Assembly: GCF_019977295.1 (NCBI RefSeq)
Contig: NZ_AP024651.1
Location: forward strand, 4,340,001-4,404,000
DNA from: Arthrobacter sp. StoSoilB20
GTDB lineage: Bacteria > Actinomycetota > Actinomycetes > Actinomycetales > Micrococcaceae
DNA: 64,000 nt
Reading direction: 5' to 3'
The translations under genes and the position numbers were made by a program. Under the pieces are notes generated by a model. The model saw only the letters and a list, made by a program, of their open reading frames with translations. It had not been told where the DNA came from and made no database searches. Each line of letters starts with the position of its first letter. The first letter of the stretch is position 1. Shown here in pieces: positions 30,139 to 39,563 of the stretch.

Positions 30139-30630
30139 CTAGGCCGCCAACTGCCGGAACGTTGCGCCGTGGTAGATCAATGGCTTCGATTCGAGGTTGA
30201 TGGTGGTGGCCTTGACCTCCAGGACGACGATCGCGTGATCACCGGCGGGCGTCTCCGAAACGACTTCGCATTCAAAGCCCAGCACGGCGCCATCAATCAG
30301 GACGGCGCCTGAATCACCCACGCTTGTGGCCAGCCCGGCGAAACGGTCCCGCGTTTTCGAGGCCAACTGCAGTGCCGCAGCTTCCTGGCCCTCGGCGAGC
30401 ACTGATACACCCAGGCGTCTGGCCTGGCGCAGCTTGGGCCACGTCGTGGAAGAGTTCTGCACGGCGAACATCACCAGCGGCGGCTCCAGGGAAACCCCCA
30501 CGGTGAAGGACGATGCCACCAGGGCTTCCGGAGTGAAATCCACCATCGCGCTGAACGCCGCAACTCCTGACGGGAATTGCGCAAAGGCCGCCTTGATGGC
30601 CGCCGTTTCTTCCACTGTGGTCTGAGTCAT
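30139..30630 (-). CDS. Flavin reductase family protein
   Basis: A 163-residue flavin reductase-like protein. The family core is seen as FPSGVAAFSAMVDFTPEALVASSF, then SLEPPLVMFAV and SSTTWPKLRQARRLGVSVLA, with the late GDHAIVVLEV. Such proteins reduce FMN or FAD with NAD(P)H, often as the partner of a monooxygenase. No monooxygenase lies beside it. The ATG at 30630 gives the typical N-terminus; the frame extends 22 codons further upstream without similarity. It is transcribed away from the aldo/keto reductase at 30916. Confidence 0.87.
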   Translation of the reverse strand: MTQTTVEETAAIKAAFAQFPSGVAAFSAMVDFTPEALVASSFTVGVSLEPPLVMFAVQNSSTTWPKLRQARRLGVSVLAEGQEAAALQLASKTRDRFAGLATSVGDSGAVLIDGAVLGFECEVVSETPAGDHAIVVLEVKATTINLESKPLIYHGATFRQLAA

Positions 30631-30915
30631 TCCGGTCTCCCCTATCGCGTTGCCTGAGTTCCTTTCCCATAATTCACCTGCTTCCGGGAACGGCAATATT
30701 TGTTGATCCGAAAGACATTTGTGTTGCCGCGTGTCAAGAAATATCGCGAAGTAAGGCCTCTTCCATTACCTCGCAAGACGAAAAACGAAGAAGTTCTACC
30801 GCTTGCGTTTATGCCTCCGGCGGCCGTGTGTAGCCTCGATTGAACATCCGGTCCACGGCCAATGCCTGGACGTCAGGACCGCCCCATCAGCACAGCCCCA
30901 CCACAGGAAGCCGAC

Positions 30916-31950
30916 ATGAGCCTCAACGAGCTACGAACGCTTGGACGCACTGGCGCCCTGATCAGCCCGCTCACGCTGGGCACCCTGAACTTCGGCACCG
31001 GCGCCGCACCCACGGGTCCCGCAGAGAGCATCCGTATCATCAAGGCGGCACTGGATGCTGGCATCACGAGCGTCGACACCGCGGACATCTACTCCCAGGG
31101 AGAGGCAGAAACCGTGGTTGGCCAGGCCATCCACAGCCGGCGTGACGACGTCTTCCTCGCCACCAAGTTCCACGGACAGATGGGGTCCAACCCGGCGCAT
31201 GCGGGCAACTCCCGCCGGTGGATCGTCCGGGCTGTGGAGGACAGCTTGCGGCGGTTGAACACGGACAGGATCGATCTCTATCAGGCGCACCGTCCGGACT
31301 ACAACACCGATCTCCTGGAGACCATCACTGCGCTCAACGACCTCATCCGGCAAGGCAAGATCCTCTACTACGGCACGTCCGTGTTCAGTCCGGCCCAGCT
31401 TGTGGAGGCGCAGTGGATCGCGAACACCAACCATCTGACCCCGCCCGTGGTTGACCAGGTTCCCTATTCGCTTTTGGTGCGTGCCAACGAACGTGATGTT
31501 TTCCCCATCACCCAGCAGTACGGCGTCGGGGTTTTGAGTTACGGACCGCTCGACGGCGGGTGGCTGGCCGGCGGATACCGGGTGGGTGCGGGGCAGCCTG
31601 AAAGCTCCCGATCGGGCGCACTTCCGGGCCGTTTCGACGTAAATGCGCCCTTTAATCAAGGCAAACTGCATGCGGCGGACGCCTTGGCTCAGCTCGCAGC
31701 CCGGCATGGTCTGACCCTCATCCAGCTTGCCGTGGCCTTCGCGCTGAACCACCCGGCGGTGACGAGCGTGGTGATCGGGCCCCGTACCGAGGACCACCTG
31801 ACGGACTACCTGAAGGCTGCGGACGTGGTGTTGAGCGAGTCGATCCTTGACGAAATTGACGACATCGTTGCCCCGGCGGTCAACTTCCTGGAGCGCGACG
31901 CCGGCACTGTTGCCCCACACCTTGAGTACCCGGAACTGCGACGCCGGTAG
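30916..31950 (+). CDS. Aldo/keto reductase
   Basis: A 344-residue NADPH-dependent oxidoreductase of the aldo/keto reductase superfamily. The TIM-barrel signatures are visible: SVDTADIYSQGEAETVVGQA with the catalytic Asp and Tyr, the Lys in FLATKFHG, the His in YQAHRPD, and a C-terminal VAFALNHPAVTSVVIGPRT cofactor segment. The N-terminus MSLNELRTLGRTGALISPLT is standard. The start at 30916 was chosen on that basis. It stands alone, divergent from the flavin reductase; substrate unknown. A GAGGCCCGC hairpin follows the stop. Confidence 0.92.
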   Translation: MSLNELRTLGRTGALISPLTLGTLNFGTGAAPTGPAESIRIIKAALDAGITSVDTADIYSQGEAETVVGQAIHSRRDDVFLATKFHGQMGSNPAHAGNSRRWIVRAVEDSLRRLNTDRIDLYQAHRPDYNTDLLETITALNDLIRQGKILYYGTSVFSPAQLVEAQWIANTNHLTPPVVDQVPYSLLVRANERDVFPITQQYGVGVLSYGPLDGGWLAGGYRVGAGQPESSRSGALPGRFDVNAPFNQGKLHAADALAQLAARHGLTLIQLAVAFALNHPAVTSVVIGPRTEDHLTDYLKAADVVLSESILDEIDDIVAPAVNFLERDAGTVAPHLEYPELRRR

Positions 31951-31960
31951 CCACCATTGC

Positions 31961-32021
31961 GTTGCGAGGCCCGCTTTGCGCGCTTTGGTCTTCCCTTATG
32001 GCGCAGAGCGGGCCTCACAAC
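31961..32021 (+). terminator. Hairpin after the aldo/keto reductase (family B)
   Basis: GTTGCGAGGCCCGCT and AGCGGGCCTCACAAC pair with one mismatch, and inner TGCGC/GCGCA adds to the stem. The hairpin begins 10 bases after the stop. There is no T tract. Its arms match the repeat units at 53001-53212. Confidence 0.65.
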
Positions 32022-32114
32022 AGGCTATTGACGGGCTTGGGCAGCGGCGTGATCCTTGTCCTAAGTGCTGCGGCACTCCGCAGCGTTTAGCTTCCAGTAG
32101 AACGCCGCCGTCCC

Positions 32115-33218
32115 ATGTCCAAGCACCATGTCAAGCAAAGGGCTGCGAAAGCCGCCACCGCCGGTCAGCCGACCGAGGGTCCCCTGACCCCGGAGGAACT
32201 TCAACTCTCCGGCCGCAACCATTCCATGCCGTTGGAGGCCCTGCACGACGACATCACGCCGGCCGGGCTCCACTACCTGCTCATCCATTTCGACATCCCC
32301 CACGTTTCCGTCGACACCTGGCGGTTGAGGCTGGGTGGGGCTGTTGACCGCAGCTTTGAGCTGAGCCTGGACGACATCAAGGCCAGACCCGCCGTCACCA
32401 TTCCCGTAACGCTTGAGTGCGCTGGAAATGGCCGCTCCCTCCTGCAACCGCGTCCGCTAAGCCAACCGTGGGTCATGGGTGCAGTGGGTACGGCCGAGTG
32501 GACCGGAACTCCCTTGGCACCCCTGCTGGAGGAGGCAGGTTTGGCGAGTGACGCCGTCGAACTTGTCTTTACGGGTGCGGACGCCGGAGTCCAGGGCGGC
32601 GTCGAAGAGCCCTATGCGCGCAGCCTGTCTGTGGCCGAGGCGATGCATCCCGAAGTCATGCTGGTCTATGCCATGAACGGACATCCCTTGCCGATGCAGC
32701 ATGGGTTCCCCCTCCGCCTGTTGGTGCCCGGCTGGTACGGGATGGCAAGTGTGAAATGGTTGACGTCGATCGAGGCCGTGACGTCGCGGTTCACGGGATT
32801 CCAACAGGCTGTTGCCTATCACTACCTGCAAGGTCCCGACGGTCCCGGGCTGCCCGTGACTCACATCCGTGTCCGTTCGCTCATGATCCCTCCCGGGATT
32901 CCGGAATTCTTCACCCGACGCCGGATTGTGGACGCCGGTCCGGTCATGCTGCACGGCCGCGCGTGGTCCGGGCACGGCGAGGTTGAACGGGTGGAGGTGG
33001 GGATCGACGGCGAGTGGATGCCTGCCCATGTGGATCCGCCCTTGGGTGATTTCGCGTGGAGGTCGTGGTCCATGGTGTGGGTCGCGGGTCCAGGTGAGCA
33101 CGTACTGCGGTGCCGGGCGATGGATACGTCCGGCGCGCTGCAGCCCACGGAGCAGGTGTGGAATTACCAGGGCATCGGGAACAACATGGCGCAGGTGGTT
33201 GAGGTTACGGTGCGGTAG
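32115..33218 (+). CDS. Sulfite oxidase-like molybdopterin oxidoreductase
   Basis: A 367-residue enzyme of the sulfite oxidase/SorA fold. The Mo ligand Cys lies in VTLECAGNGRSLLQ (Cys near residue 102), followed by WVMGAVGTAEWTGTPLAPLL and GADAGVQGGVEEPYARSL, which belong to the Mo-cofactor domain. The C-terminal part from about 240 is the dimerisation domain with GRAWSGHGEVERVEVGIDG and EQVWNYQGIGNN. No signal peptide is visible, so it appears cytosolic, unlike many periplasmic relatives. It stands alone; no haem or cytochrome subunit is adjacent. The physiological substrate is not certain. Confidence 0.9.
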   Translation: MSKHHVKQRAAKAATAGQPTEGPLTPEELQLSGRNHSMPLEALHDDITPAGLHYLLIHFDIPHVSVDTWRLRLGGAVDRSFELSLDDIKARPAVTIPVTLECAGNGRSLLQPRPLSQPWVMGAVGTAEWTGTPLAPLLEEAGLASDAVELVFTGADAGVQGGVEEPYARSLSVAEAMHPEVMLVYAMNGHPLPMQHGFPLRLLVPGWYGMASVKWLTSIEAVTSRFTGFQQAVAYHYLQGPDGPGLPVTHIRVRSLMIPPGIPEFFTRRRIVDAGPVMLHGRAWSGHGEVERVEVGIDGEWMPAHVDPPLGDFAWRSWSMVWVAGPGEHVLRCRAMDTSGALQPTEQVWNYQGIGNNMAQVVEVTVR

Positions 33219-33398
33219 CTGGGTCTCCAAGCTGCGCCGCGCCCGCTCCGCCTCGTCCCGTCTCCTTGAGATCGTCGAGATCGCCGGAATGCTGCGGGAT
33301 CGCCGTAACTTTCCGGGGGTTTTGGCCGGCCTCCCACGACCTCGCTGCTTCTTGCGTTCCCGCAGGGCTTGCGAGGCCCGGTTAGACTCTTCCCAATC

Positions 33399-33776
33399 AT
33401 GAGTATCCCGTCATCTTCACCGGCAAACGTCCGAGTCGACGCCTGGCTTTGGGCGATACGTGCCTACAAGACCCGCTCGGCCGCCACCGCTGCCTGCCGT
33501 GCCGGCCACATCCGCATCAACGGAAACCCGGTCAAGGCATCACAGAGCGTGATCATCGGCGACACCATCCGGGTCCGTGAATCGGGCTGGGAACGGATCC
33601 TCGAAGTGCGGCGACTCATCGCGAAGCGTGTCGGCGCCGAAGCCGCCTCACACTGCTTCACCGACCACACTCCCCCACGCCCTGTTGCGCCTAAGCTCGG
33701 GCTGCCCCAACGCGACCGCGGCGCCGGACGGCCCACCAAGAAGGACCGCAGGGATATGGACAAGCTCCGGGGATAG
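33399..33776 (+). CDS. S4-domain RNA-binding protein (Hsp15-like)
   Basis: A 125-residue S4-domain protein. The RNA-binding motif is VRVDAWLWAIRAYKTRSAAT followed by ACRAGHIRINGNPVKASQSV, then a basic C-terminus ending KKDRRDMDKLRG. The arrangement matches Hsp15-type proteins, which bind stalled 50S subunits carrying nascent chains. No partner gene is adjacent. The ATG at 33399 was chosen for the normal N-terminus; a TTG lies 10 codons upstream in frame. The preceding 33219-33398 gap holds GAGATCGCCGG-type short repeats but no gene. Confidence 0.88.
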   Translation: MSIPSSSPANVRVDAWLWAIRAYKTRSAATAACRAGHIRINGNPVKASQSVIIGDTIRVRESGWERILEVRRLIAKRVGAEAASHCFTDHTPPRPVAPKLGLPQRDRGAGRPTKKDRRDMDKLRG

Positions 33777-33895
33777 GGAGATATCCGACCGCGGCGGGGC
33801 ACTTATCCACAAGCCGCAATTTCTGACGTGAATCTGGCTTCCCTCCCGACCTAGACTGACCGGCACAACGCCAAACAGCTGCTGGGGAGCCTGTC

Positions 33896-35508
<1,613 letters not shown>

Positions 35509-35620
35509 GTGGCGACTCACCTGAGCCTTTGCCCGCATCACGAACCGCAAACACCCACTTCGAAGGCGAACAGCCCATCGACACACTGTGCAGATGGCGC
35601 GTCGTGCCATTCAAGACTCA

Positions 35621-35669
35621 AAGTGGGTGGCGGCGGCCCACGGAAAAGTGGGTGGCGGCGGCCCACGGA
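35621..35669 (+). repeat. Two-copy 25-bp direct repeat
   Basis: AAGTGGGTGGCGGCGGCCCA followed by CGGA occurs at 35621-35644 and 35646-35669, a 25-base period. Each copy holds a GTGGG/CCCAC inverted pair. It lies in the convergent gap 35509-35732, which has no gene. The role is unknown. Confidence 0.75.
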
Positions 35670-35688
35670 ACGGGCACGCCAAAAAGAA

Positions 35689-35719
35689 GAAAGCACCAGT
35701 TCCGAAGAACGGTGCTTTC
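35689..35719 (-). terminator. Intrinsic terminator of the DUF3817 gene
   Basis: On the minus strand AAAGCACCGTTC, loop TTC, and GGAACTGGTGCTTT form a strong stem, followed by CTTCTTTTT. It begins 13 bases beyond the DUF3817 stop. The form is a standard rho-independent terminator. Confidence 0.88.
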
Positions 35720-35732
35720 CGATGGCTGAATT

Positions 35733-36194
35733 CTAGGAGAACCAGGTACCTGGAGGACCCATGAACAACAGGAAGCTGAACACGACACCCACAGCCACCA
35801 ACGTGACAACGACGGCCAAAATAGGGTTTCGCAGGACCCACGCCTGGGCTTTCTCGAACCCACCTTGAGGCGAATCTCCCCCAACGGCCAAGCGCCAGTC
35901 GCCTGCGAGGAGGCCACGGCGGTCCAGCGACTTCTCCATGGGAATGGTGGCGTACGGGATCACGGCTGAACCAATGGCAAGGAGGCCGGTTCGTGTTGAC
36001 CACTTCTGGTTGATCCAGGTGAAAGCTGCCGTCGCGGCGTAGCAAAGGAACACGAAGCCGTGAATGCCTCCAGCGATGCTCACTCCGACGTCGGTGGTGC
36101 GCGTGACGTACTTAAGGAACAACCCGATCAGCAGCAGCGTCCAAGTCACGGCCTCGGCAAAAGCTACAGTGCGGAACAAAGTGCGGGGCTGCAT
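35733..36194 (-). CDS. DUF3817 integral membrane protein
   Basis: A 153-residue membrane protein. The DUF3817 core is the N-terminal FRTVAFAEAVTWTLLLIGLF and the VSIAGGIHGFVFLCYAATAA helix, followed by LLAIGSAVIPYATIPMEKSL with the family's charged end. A fourth hydrophobic segment lies near the C-terminus (AVVVTLVAVGVVFSFLLFM). The function is unknown; relatives are small actinobacterial inner-membrane proteins. The ATG at 36194 gives MQPRTLFR; the longer open frame does not add a plausible sequence. It has its own terminator. Confidence 0.87.
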   Translation of the reverse strand: MQPRTLFRTVAFAEAVTWTLLLIGLFLKYVTRTTDVGVSIAGGIHGFVFLCYAATAAFTWINQKWSTRTGLLAIGSAVIPYATIPMEKSLDRRGLLAGDWRLAVGGDSPQGGFEKAQAWVLRNPILAVVVTLVAVGVVFSFLLFMGPPGTWFS

Positions 36195-36276
36195 GGAAGT
36201 CCTCAGGTAGGAAACGGGAGACACCTCGTATTTTACCGGCTGTAGAACTTCCCGTGCGTCACCTACCAACAACACT

Positions 36277-36894
36277 TCACTTTGCCGAGGGCAGTACCTG
36301 CCGGTTCCGGATTCGGGAATCGCCAAACTCGATGGCAACGGGCGCAATCTCCATCTCAGGTTCGTGCCGTGTCCGGGCTTTGCCGACGGCGACGTGAGGC
36401 AACCAGCGGGGCGACCTGTAGCCCAGCGCCGGTGAGCTCAGGATGAAGTCGTCAATGTTGTCCAGGCCCAGGTCGTCCAGAAGTTTGTGGAGCCCTTGCA
36501 CCAAAAGTGCCTGATAGTCGTGCACTTCCTGTGGCACATCCACCTCGAGCCCCATCAGGCGGCCACCGCCCAAAGGGATCAACTTTTCCGCCTTCCCCAG
36601 AAAGCCCTGCAACACCGGCAGTTCGGTCAACCAACTGGCGATCTCCGGAAGCGTCTGTGCAGGTGACGACAAACCCTTGGTCCAGGCTGCGATGTCCTTG
36701 CCAAGTTCATCGAGTATTCCAACGTGGAGCAGGGTCAGGTGCAGTCCCGGCGGATTTCGGAGCGAATCCACATACCGGGATAAGCCGTCATAGTCAGCTG
36801 GCCCCGCGCCGATACGGAGAACGGGTACCTCAACCGTGATGCGAGGTCCATGCGGTTTGCTTCCAGTGGGGTTGCTGGCCGTCATGGTTGCCAT
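36277..36894 (-). CDS. 2H phosphoesterase-like protein (2'-5' RNA ligase superfamily-like)
   Basis: A 205-residue protein with two His motifs: LHLTLLHVG (HxT, near residue 54) and PHVAVGKA (HxA, near residue 179). The spacing fits the two halves of the 2H phosphoesterase fold, whose members open cyclic phosphates or ligate 2'-5' RNA ends. The second motif has Ala in place of the usual Ser or Thr, which could weaken activity. No partner enzyme is obvious. The ATG at 36894 was chosen; 36885 is also possible. It follows a GIY-YIG gene on the same strand with about 70 bases between them. Assignment is by motif only. Confidence 0.6.
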   Translation of the reverse strand: MATMTASNPTGSKPHGPRITVEVPVLRIGAGPADYDGLSRYVDSLRNPPGLHLTLLHVGILDELGKDIAAWTKGLSSPAQTLPEIASWLTELPVLQGFLGKAEKLIPLGGGRLMGLEVDVPQEVHDYQALLVQGLHKLLDDLGLDNIDDFILSSPALGYRSPRWLPHVAVGKARTRHEPEMEIAPVAIEFGDSRIRNRQVLPSAK

Positions 36895-36963
36895 TATGCG
36901 CCGAACGCCCAGCGAGTGGGAGGCCGACGGCGGCACTCGCCTGACGCCGTCGAGCCTTGTTCG

Positions 36964-37470
36964 CTACTTCTTGGGACGGGCCTGGACGAGGTTGGCGAAC
37001 GGAAGCCGCCCGTGGGCCGCCACGAAGTCGGAATGGTAGGCAGCCTCGGCCGCGTTCAGCTCGGAGGCGGGGAGTTCCTTCCACGCAACAATGAGGTCCA
37101 GAGCATCACGCAGCTGCCAGATGAGCCGCGCGTCCCAGACAACAGTGGGACGTCCGCGGCCGTAATCCATGAACTCCTGGATCTGTTTGCGCAGCCCCCG
37201 GTTACCTTGGCTGCCGGCGCTGGCTTTGCCCAGGTAAAGTACGGCAGCTTCCGCTATCCACTCGGTTTCCAACGCTTCACGCTTGAGCGAAGGGTCCTTT
37301 TTCTTGAACGTGCCTGCGGTGCTCTTGCTGAGGAACACGGGGTCGAAATCCGCGGGGCACAGGATGGCGAAGATGCCGGGGCCTTGGGGAATCCTCATGG
37401 GATCGAGTTCGTCGAGCGGTCTGAAGCCGGTGAACCCGTCCTGCATGAGCGACTTTTTGGTGAAGAGCAT
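36964..37470 (-). CDS. GIY-YIG nuclease domain-like protein
   Basis: A 168-residue protein with the GIY-YIG pattern: PGIFAIL for GIY, VLYLGKA for YIG, a basic RKQIQEF helix with the catalytic Arg position, and the metal-binding Glu in ELNAAEAAYHSD, then Asn in PFANLV. This suggests a metal-dependent endonuclease fold, as in homing or repair nucleases. No accessory domain is present. Start uncertain: ATG at 37470, or a TTG 5 codons upstream. It precedes the 2H-type gene, and twin palindromes lie about 100 bases upstream of its start, possibly its operator. Substrate unknown. Confidence 0.62.
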   Translation of the reverse strand: MLFTKKSLMQDGFTGFRPLDELDPMRIPQGPGIFAILCPADFDPVFLSKSTAGTFKKKDPSLKREALETEWIAEAAVLYLGKASAGSQGNRGLRKQIQEFMDYGRGRPTVVWDARLIWQLRDALDLIVAWKELPASELNAAEAAYHSDFVAAHGRLPFANLVQARPKK

Positions 37471-37570
37471 GGTCCATTGTGTCAAGCTCCCGGAAAGACA
37501 TCGCCTTGTGCCAATTCTTCAGGCTAAACCAACCACACGAGGCAGCCGTCGCGGCAGGCATCAACTACCA

Positions 37571-37617
37571 AAGTCGCCGTACGGCGACTTTTCGAAAAGT
37601 TGCCGTACGGCGACAGG
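37571..37617. promoter_or_regulatory. Twin palindromes, putative operator; note on the 37471-37862 gap
   Basis: AAGTCGCCGTACGGCGACTT (37571-37590) is a perfect 20-base palindrome. A second copy of its core, TTGCCGTACGGCGAC, lies at 37600-37614, 26 bases centre to centre. The TTCGAAAA stretch between them and GTCGAAAT after the second repeat the theme. The pair lies between the divergent GIY-YIG and asparagine-operon regulator genes. No gene is visible in the 37471-37862 gap. Confidence 0.7.
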
Positions 37618-37814
37618 TTGTCGAAATTGCGCCTGTACGAGAGGCTGGCCCTCCAGTTCGATCGGCACTTGATCAGCATCCTCCGCTCCATGGAGAACCG
37701 GGCGAAGGTGAGCTGAACGCCAGCGGCAACTGCCGCCGTCGGCCCCCAAACCCTGAAGCAAGCCTTTCAGCGTTGACAGCCCCTTGTGACCCGTGCCATA
37801 TTCGAAGCGTGAAC

Positions 37815-37825
37815 CTGTCAGACAG
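37815..37825. promoter_or_regulatory. Putative GntR/FCD operator upstream of the asparagine operon
   Basis: CTGTCAGACAG is a perfect palindrome around a central A, 37 bases upstream of the GntR start. It is followed by two extra CCGGACAG copies. FCD-type GntR regulators often bind odd-length palindromes with TGTC/GACA arms. The link to this regulator is an inference from position. Confidence 0.45.
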
Positions 37826-37862
37826 CCGGACAGCCGGACAGCAAGATCCCCAAGGTGGGCAC

Positions 37863-38528
37863 ATGCCCATCTCACGCATTTCCGCAGCGGAAGCGGTCTT
37901 CGCGGCACTCCGGCGAGCCATCGAGGGCGGGCAGTTCGATATCGGCACCAAGCTGAGCTCGGAAGCTACGCTCGCGGGCCAGTACGGCGTGAGCCGCTCG
38001 GTCATCCGGGAAGCACTGCGATCCTGCAACACCTTGGGCCTCACAGTGACCAAAACGGGCAAGGGCACGTTTATTGTGGCCAACAAGGTTGCTAATGACC
38101 TTACCTTGGGTCAGTACAGTGCACGCGACCTCAACGAAGCACGTCCCCATATCGAAATCCCCGCAGCCGGACTTGCCGCGCAAAGAAGGACGGACGAGGA
38201 ACTTGAGCACCTCAAGGACATCGTCCAGGAAATGCTCAACGAGACCGATCCCGAAGCCTGGGTGAACCTGGACGCAAGCTTCCACTCCGCCGTAGCCCGC
38301 GCCAGCGGAAACCGGGTATTCGCCAGCGTCGTCTCGGACATCCGCGAAGCCCTGGCGCACCAGTCCGAAACCCTGAACCTCGTCGCTGACCGCCAACACC
38401 GCTCCGACGAAGAGCACGTCGCCGTGCTCAACGCGATCGAGGCCGGCGACTCCGAAGCCGCAAGCAAAGCGATGGCCGCCCACCTGCAGGCCGTCAGCGT
38501 TGCACTGGACAGGATCCTCAGCAAATGA
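37863..38528 (+). CDS. GntR/FadR-family regulator of the asparagine operon
   Basis: A 221-residue regulator with an N-terminal GntR winged helix (EAVFAALRRAIEGGQFDIGT to GVSRSVIREALRSCNTLGL) and a C-terminal FCD ligand domain. The FCD metal/ligand residues appear as DASFHSAVARASGN and EEHVAVLNAIEAGD (Asp and His positions). It overlaps the asparaginase start by four bases (ATGA) and so heads a four-gene operon. It probably represses the unit until asparagine, aspartate or a related acid binds. ATG at 37863 was chosen for the normal start MPISRISAAEA; the longer open frame is not typical. Confidence 0.92.
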   Translation: MPISRISAAEAVFAALRRAIEGGQFDIGTKLSSEATLAGQYGVSRSVIREALRSCNTLGLTVTKTGKGTFIVANKVANDLTLGQYSARDLNEARPHIEIPAAGLAAQRRTDEELEHLKDIVQEMLNETDPEAWVNLDASFHSAVARASGNRVFASVVSDIREALAHQSETLNLVADRQHRSDEEHVAVLNAIEAGDSEAASKAMAAHLQAVSVALDRILSK

Positions 38529-39550
38529 CCCACCCAAAGGACACCATGCCCGCCCCCGCAACAACCGCCAGCCAGCCGGAACTGGCGGCAAAGACGCCCC
38601 ACCACGTCCCCCTCGTCGAACTGACCCGCGACGGCCTGGTGGAGAGCATCCACTACGGATCGCTGATCGCGCTCACCGCAGATAACAGCACGGCGCTTGA
38701 AGCCGGCGAACCGGACGCCCCGATGTACCCGCGGTCGAGCCTGAAGCCGTTGCAGGCTGTAGCCCTGCTCAAGGCCGGCCTGGACATCCCGCAAAATCTC
38801 CTGGCGCTCACCGCGGCCAGCCACTCCGGCGCGCAGATGCACCGCAGCGGCGCCGAGGAAATCCTGAAGCTGCATGGCCTCAACGAATCAAACCTGGGCA
38901 ACAGCACGGACCTCCCTTACGGCGTGGCTGAACGCGAAGAATGGCTCCGCGCCGGCAACGGCCCCACGCAGATTGCGCAGAATTGCTCCGGCAAGCACGC
39001 TTCAATGACGGCGGTCTGCGTCATCAACGGCTGGCCTGTGGAGGGATACTTGCACCCCGAGCACCCTTTGCAGGTCCTGGTGCGGGAAACCATCACGGAA
39101 CTTACCGGTGAGGAAGCCGCTGCGGTCAGCACGGACGGCTGCGGGACACCGCTCTTCGCCCACTCCCTGCATGGCATGGCCCGCGCCTACGGCCGCATCG
39201 CCGCCGCGGACGAAAACACCAACGAAGGCAAGGTTGCCCACGCCATGCGCCGGTTCCCGGAGATGGTGGCCGGCGAAGGCCGGGACGTCACCGCCCTCAT
39301 GCGCGCCGTTCCCGGCCTGCTCGCGAAGGACGGCTTTGAAGGCCTCCAGCTGGTGGGCCTGCCGGACGGCACCGGCGTGGCCGTCAAGATTTCCGATGGC
39401 GGCGACCGCGCCCGCATGCCCGTCACCGTTGAGGTCCTTCGCCGGTTGGGCGTCGACGGCGGCAGCTTGGACACGCTTCAGAGCCCACCTGTGCTGGGCG
39501 GCGGCCTTCCGGTCGGCGAGATCCGCGCAGCCCACATTTTCAGCAACTAA
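38525..39550 (+). CDS. ansA: L-asparaginase II (PF06089 type)
   Basis: This enzyme splits L-asparagine into aspartate and ammonia. The 341-residue product belongs to the asparaginase II family unrelated to the bacterial type I/II enzymes; family markers include RSSLKPLQAVALL, TAASHSGAQMH, NCSGKHASM, and STDGCGTPLFAHSL, with conserved Ser, Lys and Cys positions in the pocket. The ATG overlaps the regulator stop; an internal ATG 7 codons on is possible. With aspartase and the permease downstream it forms an uptake and breakdown route from asparagine to fumarate and ammonia. Confidence 0.92.
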   Translation: MTHPKDTMPAPATTASQPELAAKTPHHVPLVELTRDGLVESIHYGSLIALTADNSTALEAGEPDAPMYPRSSLKPLQAVALLKAGLDIPQNLLALTAASHSGAQMHRSGAEEILKLHGLNESNLGNSTDLPYGVAEREEWLRAGNGPTQIAQNCSGKHASMTAVCVINGWPVEGYLHPEHPLQVLVRETITELTGEEAAAVSTDGCGTPLFAHSLHGMARAYGRIAAADENTNEGKVAHAMRRFPEMVAGEGRDVTALMRAVPGLLAKDGFEGLQLVGLPDGTGVAVKISDGGDRARMPVTVEVLRRLGVDGGSLDTLQSPPVLGGGLPVGEIRAAHIFSN

Positions 39551-39563
39551 ACCAAGGACAGCT

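Noticed and set aside
33265-33325. GAGATCGCCGG-type sequence as a copy of the 51522 duplication
   Set aside because: Only short stretches match; alignment is too weak to call it a repeat copy.
33803-33811. DnaA box TTATCCACA as a replication origin
   Set aside because: Only one box, no cluster, no dnaA or dnaN neighbours.
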